A stretch of 64,000 nt of DNA from VFMC01 sp963791635 (GTDB lineage Bacteria > Actinomycetota > Acidimicrobiia > Acidimicrobiales > Ilumatobacteraceae). A program made the translations under genes and the position numbers. Position 1 is the first letter of the stretch, and each line of letters starts with the position of its first letter. A model generated the notes under the pieces. That model was not told the DNA's origin and searched no databases. It worked only from the letters and a program-made list of their open reading frames with translations. Where the stretch lies: assembly GCA_963791635.1 (NCBI GenBank), contig CAWBTC010000019.1:62001-126000 (forward strand), read 5' to 3'. This document shows, in pieces, positions 45,562 through 55,049 of this stretch.

Positions 45562-46926
45562 TCATCGGTCGCGCATCACGGCTGCTGCGGCGCGGGTGGC
45601 TGCCTCGCCGATCTGGTCGAGGACCTCGTCGGTGTGGGCCAGGCCCACGAACAGCGCCTCATAGGCGCCAGGCGCCAACGCAACACCCTCGCGCAGCATC
45701 GCGTGGAAGAACGCTGCGTACAGCTGCTCGTCGGTGGTCTTCGCATCTTCGAAGTTCGTCGGGGCGCTGTTGCCGAGTGCATCACCGAAGAACATCCCGA
45801 CCAACGTGCCCACCACGGGGAACTGCGCCGGCAATCCCGAGGCCGAGCAGGCGTCGCGGAGGTTGGCAGACAGTTGACGAGCCCTCGCGAGCAGCTCCAT
45901 GTACACGTCGTCGGTGAGCTCGCCGAGCGCGGCGCGGCCGGCCGCGGTCGCCAGCGGATTGCCCGCCAACGTGCCCGCGTGGAACACCTTGCCGATCGGC
46001 GACAGCGTCTCCATGATCTCCCGCTTGCCGCCCACCGCGCCGATGGGCAAGCCACCGCCGATCACCTTGCCGAAGGTGGTGAGGTCCGCCTCCACGTCGT
46101 ACTTCGCCTGTGCACCGCCGCGGGTCAGGCGGAAGCCGGTGATCACCTCGTCGAACACGAGCAGCGCGCCCACGCGATCGCACTCGGCTCGCAACCCCTC
46201 GAGGAAGCCCTTCGACGGCGGCACCACGCCCATGTTCGCAGCCACCGGCTCTACGAACACCGCAGCCACCTGCTCGTCGAGCTCGGGCACCACGTTGTAC
46301 GGCACCACCAGTGTGTCCGCCACTGCGCTCAAGGGCACACCGGCCGTGCCCGGCAGGCCGAGCGTCGCCACGCCGCTGCCGCCGGCAGCGAGCAGCGCAT
46401 CGGTCGCACCATGGAAGTTGCCGTGGAAGATCACGATCCGGTCGCGGCCTGTGTGGCCCCGCGCGAGCCGCACCGCGGTCGACGTGGCCTCGGTGCCGCT
46501 GTTCATCAACCGCACCCGCTCGCAGCTCGGCACCCGGTCGCGGATGGCCTCCGCGAGCAGCATCTCGCCCGGCGTCGGCGCACCGTACGACGTGCCGCTG
46601 CGGGCCGCCTGTGAGATCGCCGCGGTCACCGCCGGGTGGGCATGACCGAGGATGATCGCGCCGTAGCTCTGCACGAGGTCGATGTAGCGAGTTCCTTCGA
46701 CGTCCCACACGAACGGGCCCTCGGCGTGGGCAACGAGATAGGGCGTCCCACCGACTGCCTTGAACGCACGGATGCTCGAGTTCACACCGCCGGGGATCAC
46801 CTCGCACGACCGGGCGAACAGCGCCGCATTCGTCATCGGCGTCACTCCTGCTCCGTCGATTGCCGTATCGATGTCGCCGGTGAGCTCGATCCCGTCGATG
46901 TCCTGCTCGTGTTGCTCGTCGCTCAT
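45562..46926 (-). CDS. hemL: Glutamate-1-semialdehyde 2,1-aminomutase
   Basis: 454 residues, PLP-dependent. It converts glutamate-1-semialdehyde to 5-aminolevulinate in the C5 haem pathway. The PLP Lys is Lys287 in TTFGKVIGGGLPIG. Further family motifs are NSGTEATSTAVRLAR, FHGNFHGATDALL and the cofactor Asp in LVFDEVITGFR. The first 30 residues are acidic and family-atypical. The start ATG (46926) overlaps the hemB stop by four bases (ATGA), so hemB-hemL is a coupled pair. The glutamyl-tRNA reductase that supplies its substrate is at 55050-56309. Confidence 0.95.
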   Translation of the reverse strand: MSDEQHEQDIDGIELTGDIDTAIDGAGVTPMTNAALFARSCEVIPGGVNSSIRAFKAVGGTPYLVAHAEGPFVWDVEGTRYIDLVQSYGAIILGHAHPAVTAAISQAARSGTSYGAPTPGEMLLAEAIRDRVPSCERVRLMNSGTEATSTAVRLARGHTGRDRIVIFHGNFHGATDALLAAGGSGVATLGLPGTAGVPLSAVADTLVVPYNVVPELDEQVAAVFVEPVAANMGVVPPSKGFLEGLRAECDRVGALLVFDEVITGFRLTRGGAQAKYDVEADLTTFGKVIGGGLPIGAVGGKREIMETLSPIGKVFHAGTLAGNPLATAAGRAALGELTDDVYMELLARARQLSANLRDACSASGLPAQFPVVGTLVGMFFGDALGNSAPTNFEDAKTTDEQLYAAFFHAMLREGVALAPGAYEALFVGLAHTDEVLDQIGEAATRAAAAVMRDR

Positions 46927-47924
46927 GCTCGTCCTGTCCGCGCGTGCTGCTCCGCATACCAACGAGCGAGGTACGTCAAGATGATGTCGGCACCGGCTCG
47001 ACGGATCGCCGTGAGGTGCTCGGTCGCCACCAGGTCGTGGTCGATCCAACCGTTCGCTGCGGCCGCCTTGATCATCGCGTACTCGCCGCTCACGTGGTAC
47101 GCCGCCACCGGCACGTCCACGGCGGCCCGCACCGCGGCGATCACGTCGAGATACGCAAGCGCAGGTTTCACCATCACCATGTCGGCGCCCTGGGCCAGGT
47201 CGGCCCGCACCTCTCTCAGCGCCTCGCGGCTGCCGTTGCGCCAGTCCTGTTGGTATCCCTTGCGGTCGCCGCCACCGACGATCGCGCAGTCCACCGCCTC
47301 GCGGAACGGCCCGTAGAGCGCGCTTGCGTACTTGGCCGAGTAGGCCAAGATCGCAGTGTCGGTGAACCCCTCGCTGTCGAGTGCCTGGCGGATCGCTCCC
47401 ACCTGGCCGTCCATCATCCCGCTCGGCGCCACCACGTGCGCGCCGGCACGCGCCTGGGCGATCGCGATCTTGGCGTAGACGGCGAGCGTCCGGTCGTTGT
47501 CGACGCTGCCTCCTCCGTCGAGGATCCCGCAATGGCCGTGGTCGGTGTACTCGTCGACGCACAGGTCGGCCATCACCACCATGCGATCCCCCACGTCAGC
47601 GCGCACGTCGGTGAGAGCGACCTGCACAATTCCCTCAGGATCGAACGCCTGGGTGCCGATGGAATCCTTGTTGGAAGGGATGCCGAACAAGATGACCGCG
47701 CCAACGCCGAGATCGGCGAGCTCACGAACCTCAGCACGCAGACTCGCTCGCGAGTGCTGCACCACGCCCGGCAACGAGGCGATCGGCTGGGGCTCGTCGA
47801 TGCCTTCGCGGACGAACAACGGCGCCACGAGCTGTCGCGGGTGGAGCCAGGTCTCGGCCACCAGGTCACGCAGTGCGGACGAGGCGCGGAGCCGGCGGGG
47901 ACGCTGCTCGGGGAACGATGCCAC
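46923..47924 (-). CDS. hemB: Delta-aminolevulinic acid dehydratase (porphobilinogen synthase)
   Basis: 333 residues, joins two 5-aminolevulinates into porphobilinogen. The Schiff-base Lys residues are in YSAKYASALYGPF and MVMVKPALAYLD. The metal site reads DLCVDEYTDHGHCG: two of the three zinc Cys of the E. coli-type site are present and one is replaced by Asp, an intermediate between zinc- and magnesium-type enzymes. GTG 47924 is chosen as start. It is the upstream member of the hemB-hemL pair and is divergent from the GGDEF gene with 39 bases between. Confidence 0.95.
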   Translation of the reverse strand: MASFPEQRPRRLRASSALRDLVAETWLHPRQLVAPLFVREGIDEPQPIASLPGVVQHSRASLRAEVRELADLGVGAVILFGIPSNKDSIGTQAFDPEGIVQVALTDVRADVGDRMVVMADLCVDEYTDHGHCGILDGGGSVDNDRTLAVYAKIAIAQARAGAHVVAPSGMMDGQVGAIRQALDSEGFTDTAILAYSAKYASALYGPFREAVDCAIVGGGDRKGYQQDWRNGSREALREVRADLAQGADMVMVKPALAYLDVIAAVRAAVDVPVAAYHVSGEYAMIKAAAANGWIDHDLVATEHLTAIRRAGADIILTYLARWYAEQHARTGRA

Positions 47925-47963
47925 GACCCGGCATCGTACGGGTTCGGCGCAGGAGTGGACACA

Positions 47964-49526
47964 ATGACGAGCGAGTTGGTTCCCACGTCGACCGGCGCGA
48001 CGGGCGCGACGGGTGCGGCCAATGACACGCGCGGGTTGGCTGCCATGGCGGCGACGGCCCGCGCCCAGGGCTTCTACCTCCGCGCCGCCGACCTGTACCA
48101 CGAGGCGGCACGCGAGGCCTTCAGCGTGGAAGAACGCCTGCACCTCACCATGCGCGAGGCGCACTGCCGCCTCCAGGTGGACGACCGTGAAGGCGCAGAG
48201 CAACTCGCCGCCGCCGTCGCCAAGGAGGCGCGCAGCGAGGAGTGCTACGCCGAGCTGGCCGACGCGCTCGGCCTGCGCGTCGAGACGCTCATGCTCCGGA
48301 ACCTCTTCGCCGAGGCGAGCGAGGCACTGGCCGAGGCGATGTACGTCCTCATCCGCGTTCCCAACGATCCGGCGTACTACCAGGTCATCCACAACATGGC
48401 CGTCACGTATCAGCGATGTGACTTCCCGCTGCCGGCCATCGAGCTCTACGACCGTGCCCTGCGACTCGCGCCCGACGAGGCCGAGCGGACGTTCACCTAC
48501 GCCAACATGGCGTCGGCGTTCCACATGGCGATGAACTACGAGACCGACCCCGAGGGCGCCTCACGGCACCTCCACGACGGGATCTACGCCGCGACCGCGG
48601 CGCTCGACATCCAGAGCGAACGTGAGGTGGTCACCATGGCGACCGCTCTCGCGCATCGCTCCATCCTGCTGAACGCGATCGGCCATCACGAAGCCGCCCT
48701 CGACGACGCCCGCCGCTGTCGCGACCTCGCCGAGAACCACGAGCTGCAAGAGTGCGAAGTCGTCGCCATGGTCGGTGAGGCAGTCGCCCGGTGGCACCTC
48801 GACCACGACCCCGCCGTGCTCGATCTGATCTTCGATGCCGCAGCACGGGGCAAGGCGCTCAACATCGGCACCTACCTCAAGTCGTCGGCACGAGTGAGCA
48901 TCGACATCCTCTGGGAGAGCGGTCGCTACGACGAGGCCCGCGAGGCGATGAACCGCCAGTTCGAGGGTGTCAGCCAGGCACTGCGGCGAGAGCGAGAGGC
49001 TCGGTGGGAGCACGTCCGTCTCGGCGTCTCGCTGCGCTCCACCGAGGTGATCAGCGAGACCGATCCGCTCACGAGCCTCCCGAACCGCCGGTTCCTGCAC
49101 AGCTGGTTGCCCGAGGTGCTCGAGCAGCACGGCCCGGTGTCGGTCGCCTTGCTCGACCTCGATGGGTTCAAGGCGGTCAACGACGAACTCAGCTACGAAC
49201 ACGGCGACGCCCTCCTGCAGGAGCTCGCCGGGATCCTCCAGCGCATCTGCCGCCGTGGCGATGCCGTCATCCGAATCGGTGGTGACGAGTTCATCATCGT
49301 GCTCCGCGAGACCTCTCCCGGTGACGCTCGCGCGATGTTCGAACGCGTCCGCGTCCTGATCGCCAGCCGCCCGTGGCAGGGCCTGCCGCCCGGCACCCAG
49401 GTGACCGCATCGATCGGCGTGAGCGTGGGCAGCGGCGCCGACGACATGCAGCGCGTGCTGTCATCGGCCGGCGAGGCGCTCCACGTCGCGAAGCGCGAGG
49501 GCCGCGACCGCATCGTGTTCCGCTGA
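47964..49526 (+). CDS. Diguanylate cyclase with TPR-like sensor region
   Basis: 520 residues, cytoplasmic. Residues about 25-345 are helical TPR-like repeats (for example YQVIHNMAVTYQRCDF and LAHRSILLNAIGHHEAALDDARR). The GGDEF domain starts near 360 (DPLTSLPNRRFL) with the active-site GGDEF at about 438-442. An RxxD (RRGD) lies five residues upstream, so the product-inhibition I-site is also kept. No EAL domain is present. It should make c-di-GMP under control of whatever the TPR region binds. With the RsiG-like protein at 63522-64000 it gives this window both synthesis and reading of c-di-GMP. Only 39 bases separate it from hemB. Confidence 0.9.
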   Translation: MTSELVPTSTGATGATGAANDTRGLAAMAATARAQGFYLRAADLYHEAAREAFSVEERLHLTMREAHCRLQVDDREGAEQLAAAVAKEARSEECYAELADALGLRVETLMLRNLFAEASEALAEAMYVLIRVPNDPAYYQVIHNMAVTYQRCDFPLPAIELYDRALRLAPDEAERTFTYANMASAFHMAMNYETDPEGASRHLHDGIYAATAALDIQSEREVVTMATALAHRSILLNAIGHHEAALDDARRCRDLAENHELQECEVVAMVGEAVARWHLDHDPAVLDLIFDAAARGKALNIGTYLKSSARVSIDILWESGRYDEAREAMNRQFEGVSQALRREREARWEHVRLGVSLRSTEVISETDPLTSLPNRRFLHSWLPEVLEQHGPVSVALLDLDGFKAVNDELSYEHGDALLQELAGILQRICRRGDAVIRIGGDEFIIVLRETSPGDARAMFERVRVLIASRPWQGLPPGTQVTASIGVSVGSGADDMQRVLSSAGEALHVAKREGRDRIVFR

Positions 49527-49609
49527 AACCCTCCCTCCCAGCACCCCGTGACCTTCGTCCTGCCTGACTGCCGCGTTCGGCGCGAGGCCCACCACTACCC
49601 TGGAACGCC

Positions 49610-50842
49610 GTGACTGTCCAGGCGTGGTTCGCGCACAACGAGGCCGACATCGAGCCCGGCTCTTCGGTGAAGCTCGCGCTCACCATCACCAACCTCGGCA
49701 ATCAGACCGAGAGCTTCTCGTTGACGCCCACCGGCCTCGCCGCTGCGTGGAGCACGATCCGCCCTGCCTACATCACCCTCTTCGGGGGTTCGCAGGAGAC
49801 CGTGCAGGTGGAGGTGTCTCCTCCCCGGCTGGCAAGCACGACCGCCGGCCCGACGGCGCTCGGCATCCGCGTCGTCCCCCAGACCGACCCCGATGACGTC
49901 GAGGCGGCCGAGGTCACCCTCCACGTCGCATCCACCTACGACCGCATCGTCACGATGCTGCAGCCCGCCCTGCGCAGTCGGCGCCGGGCCACCTTCGAGG
50001 TGATGGTCGAGAACAAGGGCAACTCTCAGGCGAGCTGCCGGATGCACCTCATCGACCCCACCCAGCGCCTCGACGGTGACTTCGACCCGCCTGCGCTCGG
50101 CATCGAGCCCGGCGGCAGCCAACTCGTGCGTTTGAAGCTGAAGGCCACCAACCGTCAGTGGGAGCGGCGGGCGCGCACGATCCCGTTCCGCATCGACGCC
50201 GACCAGCAAGGGGCACCCACCGCGGCCGCCACGGGCACGTTCGTGCAGGGCGCGATGCTGCCCGACCGCATCGGCGCCCGCATCGCCGCGACCGTGCTCG
50301 CGCTGGGCGCACTCGCCGGTGCCTGGTTCGCCCTCGTTCGCCCGGCCATCGACGACGCTGCCGAACAAGCCGTGAGCAAGATCGAGCTGCCCACGGCGCC
50401 CGCTGCCACCGTCGACCCGCAGCAGCCCATCACGCCCACCACGGTCTCCGGCGCGGACCCTGGAACCGGAGCCGCGACGATTCAGGGAGAGCCGAAGTTC
50501 GTCACCCTGCCGAGCGGCGTGCCGGTGAACACCACAGGCGCGCCGCAGGAGTTCACCGTCCCCTCCGGCAAGCGACTGCTGATCACCGACCTGTCGATGC
50601 GCAATCCGTTCAACGACGAGGGCACCGCGATCATCACCATCGGCAACGCTGCCACCAACTTCCCGTTCAACCTGATCGACTTCCAGGATGGCTTCGACTG
50701 GCAGCGGTCGTTCCGAACCCCGATCGAACTGCTCGAGGGAGAGACGGTCTCGTTCCAGGTCACCTGCAGCCTCGTCGGCCAACAGGGCGCCGCCGGCTGC
50801 ACCGCCATCGCAAGCTTCAGCGGCACCCTCGTCGACATCTGA
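49610..50842 (+). CDS. Membrane protein with tandem NEW3/Ig-like domains
   Basis: 410 residues from GTG 49610. Two Ig-like domains at about 5-100 and 115-205 (VKLALTITNLGNQTESFSL; ATFEVMVENKGNSQASC) precede a single membrane helix (about 222-245), a linker rich in Thr/Pro/Ala, and a C-terminal beta domain of about 110 residues. The N-terminal half carries no export signal, so it is either cytoplasmic or the topology is inverted. No enzymatic motif is seen. Its stop lies in a three-copy 10-bp repeat. It converges on the propeller-protein gene. Confidence 0.75.
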   Translation: MTVQAWFAHNEADIEPGSSVKLALTITNLGNQTESFSLTPTGLAAAWSTIRPAYITLFGGSQETVQVEVSPPRLASTTAGPTALGIRVVPQTDPDDVEAAEVTLHVASTYDRIVTMLQPALRSRRRATFEVMVENKGNSQASCRMHLIDPTQRLDGDFDPPALGIEPGGSQLVRLKLKATNRQWERRARTIPFRIDADQQGAPTAAATGTFVQGAMLPDRIGARIAATVLALGALAGAWFALVRPAIDDAAEQAVSKIELPTAPAATVDPQQPITPTTVSGADPGTGAATIQGEPKFVTLPSGVPVNTTGAPQEFTVPSGKRLLITDLSMRNPFNDEGTAIITIGNAATNFPFNLIDFQDGFDWQRSFRTPIELLEGETVSFQVTCSLVGQQGAAGCTAIASFSGTLVDI

Positions 50843-50862
50843 CGACATCTGACGACATCTGA
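50833..50862 (+). repeat. 10-bp tandem repeat carrying the stop codon
   Basis: CGACATCTGA occurs three times. The first copy holds the TGA that ends the preceding gene, and copies two and three repeat it in the same register offset. Confidence 0.85.
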
Positions 50863-50869
50863 CGGACAC

Positions 50870-53302
50870 TCAGTCAGACGGAACGCGGGTGGTGAGTCTC
50901 GGGTTCCTGAGGACCTCGACGTCGACCCGAGCCAGTTGATCGCCGCTCTGGGCGACCAGGGTCCGCACACCGACGCGCTCGTTCGCGCGAGTGGGCAGCG
51001 CTGCGAGGAAGTGGCCGGAACTGTCGGTGCGCACCGTCTTCGACTCGCCACGCCCGTCGGCCCAGGAGATCGTGACGTCGGTGTCAGGGCGGAAGCCCGA
51101 GCCACCGAGACCCACCGGATCACCGGCGCGCACCTCCGACTCGGCGGTCTCGATCGAGGCGTCACGCGTGCCCGTTCCATTCACGAGCACCGACGTGTAC
51201 TGACCGAACTCGGTGAACGCGAGCACCGTCGCAGTGCGATGACCCGACTCCGTCGGGATGAACACCAGATCGAACCCGCAGCTCGACCCCGGGTTCACCG
51301 GCTGTGTGGAACAGCTGTTGCTGTACACCACGAAGTCGTCAGGATGGTCGCCGGTGACCTGGAATCTGACGATGCGCGTGGGACCGAACCCGATGTTGGC
51401 GATGTCGGACGACAATGCGACGCTCGCCTTGCCGACCGCTGTCGCCGGGAAGTCGAGGCCCGAGAACGTCGGCATCAGAGCCGGTTCACCTCCCGATCCG
51501 AGCAACGGGCTGACGACCGCCGTGCCACCGAACAGATCCTCGGACACCGTCAGCTGCGCCTGGCGCAGACCCGGCAACAGCGGAGTGAGCACCACCTTCA
51601 CGGTGCAGGTGGCGCCGGGGGGCACCGGCACCCCGAGCTGGCAGGTGCCACCGGTGATCGTGAACTCCGGGTTCGTGGTTGCGACGACGGCCGGAAGGAA
51701 CGTGGACGGGCCTTCGTTGCGCACGGGGATGTACCACTCCGGGCCGGGCAGCAGCACCGCGACGGTGCCGACGTCGAGTGAGGGCACGTCGAGCTGGGCC
51801 TTGCGCGCCACCGAGACGACCTCGCGGCCGGCGGCGGCGTCGGCGAAACCGTTGATCACATCGGCGGCCACGGTGTCGAACACGATCACATGACCCGAGC
51901 CGGACAGCGCCGGATGGGCGTTGCCGCCGGGGGCCGGAGTGACCCGATCGGGCAACGTGCTCGCTCGGCGGAGCAGGCCGCGATCCACCTCGCTCACCAC
52001 GATGTCGCCGTCGGCAGGACTCGACCCCGCGGCCGAGGTGGTGAGGAACAGGTTGCGCGAACGGGTGACGAAGCCGACCTGCGTGCCGTCGTCGGAGATC
52101 GTGGCTTGCGCTGCGCCCTGATCGGCAGCGATCACCCGCTCCTCGGCGGTGTCGCCGTCGGTGTCGCCGTCGGTGCCATCGGTGACGAGCGCCGTCTGGC
52201 GGGGCTCCCGGCTCACCAGCACCAACGATGAATCCACCTGGTCATAGCGATACACCTGGGGCGCACACACCTGGGCGCACTCGGGCAGCCGGGCGTCGCC
52301 CGCGAGGTCGGCCGACGCCGACTCGAACGCGATGTACTGACCGTTGCCGGAGATCACCGGGGCCGAGGCGCCGTCGGCAGACGGCACACCACTGCTCACC
52401 GACACCTTCGTGACGGCCTCCCCGGGCTCGGGGTTCTGGCGGTCCCACACGAACACCTGTGACGTGGCGAACTCGCCGTCGACGTCACCGGTGCCCCAGT
52501 CGGGCACGGCATCCTCGGACGTCGCATCGCTCGCGAAGACGACGAAGCGTCCATCGTCGCTCACGTCGGGTTGGCGCTGGCCGAGGTAGCGGAACGTCGT
52601 GTTCGGCGCGAGCAGCGGAGTCCCCATCGCGAGGCTGCTGCGCAGCGGATCGCCGATCGGCTCGGTGAGGTCGACGACCGTGACGGCCTGGAGGCGGTCC
52701 TTGCCGGGGCGGGCCTGGTGCGTGAACGCGATCACCGAACCTGCCTGGGAGACCGCCGGCGCCTCGTCCGGGATCACCCGATCAAGGGCGCTCGTGTCGT
52801 CGTCGGCCGATGACTGGGTCGACACCAGCTCCAGGTCCTCGAGATCACCGTCGCACGACGGCAGCTGCACCCGGTAGACGTCCCAGCGGTCCGACGTGTC
52901 GTCGTCGCGGAACAGGTCGTAGGCCATCTCGGTCACGAACGCCACCACGCATCCGTCGCCGCTGATGGCGGGCCGTACGCTGTCGCCCAACACCACATCG
53001 TCACGCGTGGGCGACAGCTCCAACTCGGGGGCTCCGAACTTCGATGCGTCGCGCAGCCAGATCGTGCGGCTGCGTTCGCTGCCGTCGGAGGGTTCTCCCT
53101 CGTAGACGATCCATCGCCCGTCGTCGGAGACCGACGGATGCGAGCCGACCACGCTGGGTTCCGCCAACCCGGCCAACGTGGTGGCCGGTGAGCTGGGGCG
53201 CGGACCGGCGGAGACCTGGGACATCGTCCCGAGCCCCCCTGCCACTGCGATGACGCCGGCCAGTGCCAGGAGTCTGCGCGGTCCGATGTTCAGCCTGCTC
53301 AT
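50870..53302 (-). CDS. Secreted TolB/WD40-like propeller with ASH/Ig modules
   Basis: 810 residues with a signal peptide (about 9-33; LLALAGVIAVAGGLG, then SQVSAG). Seven recurring ISxDGxxVAF-type segments (for example VSDDGRWIVY, ISGDGCVVAFV, ISGNGQYIAFES, LSGSGHVIVFD) form a seven-bladed propeller to about residue 480. Two choice-of-anchor/ASH-type beta modules follow, with Cys pairs (SNSCSTQPVNPGSSCGF), and a final Ig-like domain. No catalytic site and no LPXTG anchor. It lies immediately downstream of the hemD fragment on the same strand, with a 40-base gap, but has no obvious haem role. Confidence 0.82.
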   Translation of the reverse strand: MSRLNIGPRRLLALAGVIAVAGGLGTMSQVSAGPRPSSPATTLAGLAEPSVVGSHPSVSDDGRWIVYEGEPSDGSERSRTIWLRDASKFGAPELELSPTRDDVVLGDSVRPAISGDGCVVAFVTEMAYDLFRDDDTSDRWDVYRVQLPSCDGDLEDLELVSTQSSADDDTSALDRVIPDEAPAVSQAGSVIAFTHQARPGKDRLQAVTVVDLTEPIGDPLRSSLAMGTPLLAPNTTFRYLGQRQPDVSDDGRFVVFASDATSEDAVPDWGTGDVDGEFATSQVFVWDRQNPEPGEAVTKVSVSSGVPSADGASAPVISGNGQYIAFESASADLAGDARLPECAQVCAPQVYRYDQVDSSLVLVSREPRQTALVTDGTDGDTDGDTAEERVIAADQGAAQATISDDGTQVGFVTRSRNLFLTTSAAGSSPADGDIVVSEVDRGLLRRASTLPDRVTPAPGGNAHPALSGSGHVIVFDTVAADVINGFADAAAGREVVSVARKAQLDVPSLDVGTVAVLLPGPEWYIPVRNEGPSTFLPAVVATTNPEFTITGGTCQLGVPVPPGATCTVKVVLTPLLPGLRQAQLTVSEDLFGGTAVVSPLLGSGGEPALMPTFSGLDFPATAVGKASVALSSDIANIGFGPTRIVRFQVTGDHPDDFVVYSNSCSTQPVNPGSSCGFDLVFIPTESGHRTATVLAFTEFGQYTSVLVNGTGTRDASIETAESEVRAGDPVGLGGSGFRPDTDVTISWADGRGESKTVRTDSSGHFLAALPTRANERVGVRTLVAQSGDQLARVDVEVLRNPRLTTRVPSD

Positions 53303-53342
53303 CTTGCGATTTCGCCCATTTTCTCGACGCCGACAGGCTAAC

Positions 53343-53903
53343 TCAGCGCCGGAAGCACTCCTCCAGCGCCTCGATCACTCCCGGCAACGAGTGATCGGCC
53401 GCAGAGAGGGTGACCTTGAGTCCCGCAACCTCAGTGTTTCGTGTGGTCTGCGGGCCGATCGTGACCACCACGGGCGGCGTCGAGGACCCGAAGATCTTCA
53501 CCCACGATTCAGCCTGCGTTCCACTGGTGAACACCACCGCGTCGGCTCGGAGTACGGCGAGCTGTTGAGCGACCGTCGGGACCAGTGGGCGCGACCTGTG
53601 GGTGTCGAGCCGTGTGACCCGCCATCCGAGCGCCGTCAGCCCATCGACCAGGGTGCGCGCGCCGTCGACGGCCTGCGCAACCACCGCCCGACCGTTCCCT
53701 CGAGGGAACACCTCCACCAGCCCTTCGGCGCTCTGTCGCTCGGCCAGCAGATCGGCGCGCGCGAGGGCCTTGCCGGTGGTCGAGCCCACGGCGGCCACTC
53801 GTGCAGGACACCCGGCGAGCGCCTCGAGCACGCGCGAGGCGGCATGGGCGGAGGCCACCACCACCCAGTCGTCGGCGCTCAGCGGTGCGAGCGCGGTGTT
53901 CAC
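53343..53903 (-). pseudogene. hemD: Uroporphyrinogen-III synthase, C-terminal part in a shifted frame
   Basis: 186 residues from GTG 53903, one base after the hemC stop. It matches only the HemD part from the first-domain helix onward (DDWVVVASAHAASRVLEAL, ADAVVFTSGTQAESWV, VTIGPQTTRNTEVAG). The missing 40 N-terminal HemD residues (GRTVVITRPLEQAG, then ARGAIPVVMPLIEL) are encoded in the hemC frame just upstream. A one-base shift in the 20 bases before 53907 would join them (LVDV then TAADVNTALAPL). Either a hemCD fusion gene is broken, the frameshift is programmed, or a base is miscalled. On its own the fragment lacks part of a HemD domain. Confidence 0.8.
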
Positions 53904-53904
53904 G

Positions 53905-55011
53905 TCAGCGGCGGTGGCCGACGTCGACGAGCTCGATCAGCGGCATCACCACAGGAATCGCGCCGCGTGCGGCGAGCATGTCGGCCAGGACGCCCGCTTG
54001 TTCGAGGGGCCGAGTGATCACCACCGTCCGGCCCTCGAGCGGCCGATCCGTCTGCCGACCGTGGGGCAGCTCAGGCGACTCGCTCACCCTCGAGCGACCT
54101 CGCATGCGCATCGATGCGGCGAGCCGCTCGGCTGCGGCGATCGCGGCGACCTGGCCCTGCGGCAGCACCTCCACCGCCCGCAGGAACGCACCGCGGTCGG
54201 GGTCGGCGAGGAACGCGTGCAACACGCCATCCAGGACGTATGCCCCAACCGGCAGCGAGCAACCAGATCCGAGGGTGGCGAGATAGGCGCGTTCGACCTC
54301 GACGGCCGCCCGCGTGGAGAGGTGGTCGACCGCGGCGACGAGCCGAGCCGTCGTCGCATCGCCGGCTGCGCACTCCACCGCAACGCACCCCTGCCCCACC
54401 GCAGGCACGAACGCCGTCGGATCGAGCACCTCTGCGATGCGATCGGTGAGGTCGAGGATCTGCAACGCCGCGACCGCCATCACGATCGCGCCGCCCTCGG
54501 GCAGCTTCGAAAGGCGGGTGCGGATGTTGCCGCGCAGCTCGTCGAATCGCAGATCGGGCCGTACGGCGGCCAATTGGGCCCTGCGCCGCACCGAGCCGGT
54601 GGCCACCGGCGCGCCGGCCGGGAGATCGTCGAGCGCTGCGCCGACCAACGCATCGGCCGCCGATCGGCGCTCACAGAAGGCGGCGAGCACCAACCCGTCG
54701 GCCGGTGTGGACGGCAGGTCCTTGGCGGAGTGCGCGGCCAGGTCTGCACGACCGTCGAGCACCGCCAACTGCACCTCCTTCACGAACACACCCTGACCGC
54801 CGATGGTGTGCAACGGCACGTCCTGGCGCTGATCACCCGTCGTATCGACGAAGACGAGCTCCACCGAGAGCCCCGGGTGCGCCGCCATCAACGCATCGGC
54901 CACCGACCGGGCCTGGGTTCGGGCCTGTTCACTCGATCGGGTGGCGATCCGCAGCATGCGTTCAGGAGACGAACGGGGAGACGAACGGGGAGACGACGGG
55001 GAAGCTGCCAT
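53905..55011 (-). CDS. hemC: Porphobilinogen deaminase fused to the HemD N-terminus
   Basis: 368 residues, hydroxymethylbilane synthase. The dipyrromethane-cofactor Cys is Cys251 in TLGSGCSLPVG and the catalytic Asp is Asp98 in AHSAKDLP. HemC proper ends near residue 305. The last 60 residues are the start of HemD and stop at 53905 by a frame break. The ATG at 55011 has a GGAGGA site. The first 18 residues (Ser/Pro/Arg-rich) come from a 12-bp tandem repeat and are outside the family; Met19 is where the fold begins. Gene order rex-hemA-hemC-(hemD) is an operon. Confidence 0.93.
   Translation of the reverse strand: MAASPSSPRSSPRSSPERMLRIATRSSEQARTQARSVADALMAAHPGLSVELVFVDTTGDQRQDVPLHTIGGQGVFVKEVQLAVLDGRADLAAHSAKDLPSTPADGLVLAAFCERRSAADALVGAALDDLPAGAPVATGSVRRRAQLAAVRPDLRFDELRGNIRTRLSKLPEGGAIVMAVAALQILDLTDRIAEVLDPTAFVPAVGQGCVAVECAAGDATTARLVAAVDHLSTRAAVEVERAYLATLGSGCSLPVGAYVLDGVLHAFLADPDRGAFLRAVEVLPQGQVAAIAAAERLAASMRMRGRSRVSESPELPHGRQTDRPLEGRTVVITRPLEQAGVLADMLAARGAIPVVMPLIELVDVGHRR
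54965..54999 (-). repeat. 12-bp tandem repeat in the hemC 5' end
   Basis: GGAGACGAACGG is repeated 2.9 times, in frame, encoding the Ser-Ser-Pro-Arg leader of HemC between its two candidate start codons. Confidence 0.8.
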
Positions 55012-55049
55012 GGTCAGGTTCCTCCTTCGCTAGTCGGTCGCCGCCGCGA

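Noticed and set aside
49610..53302. Haem-related function for the two convergent envelope genes
   Set aside because: They lie between the two haem gene groups, but their Ig and propeller domains show no haem-binding or transport motif.
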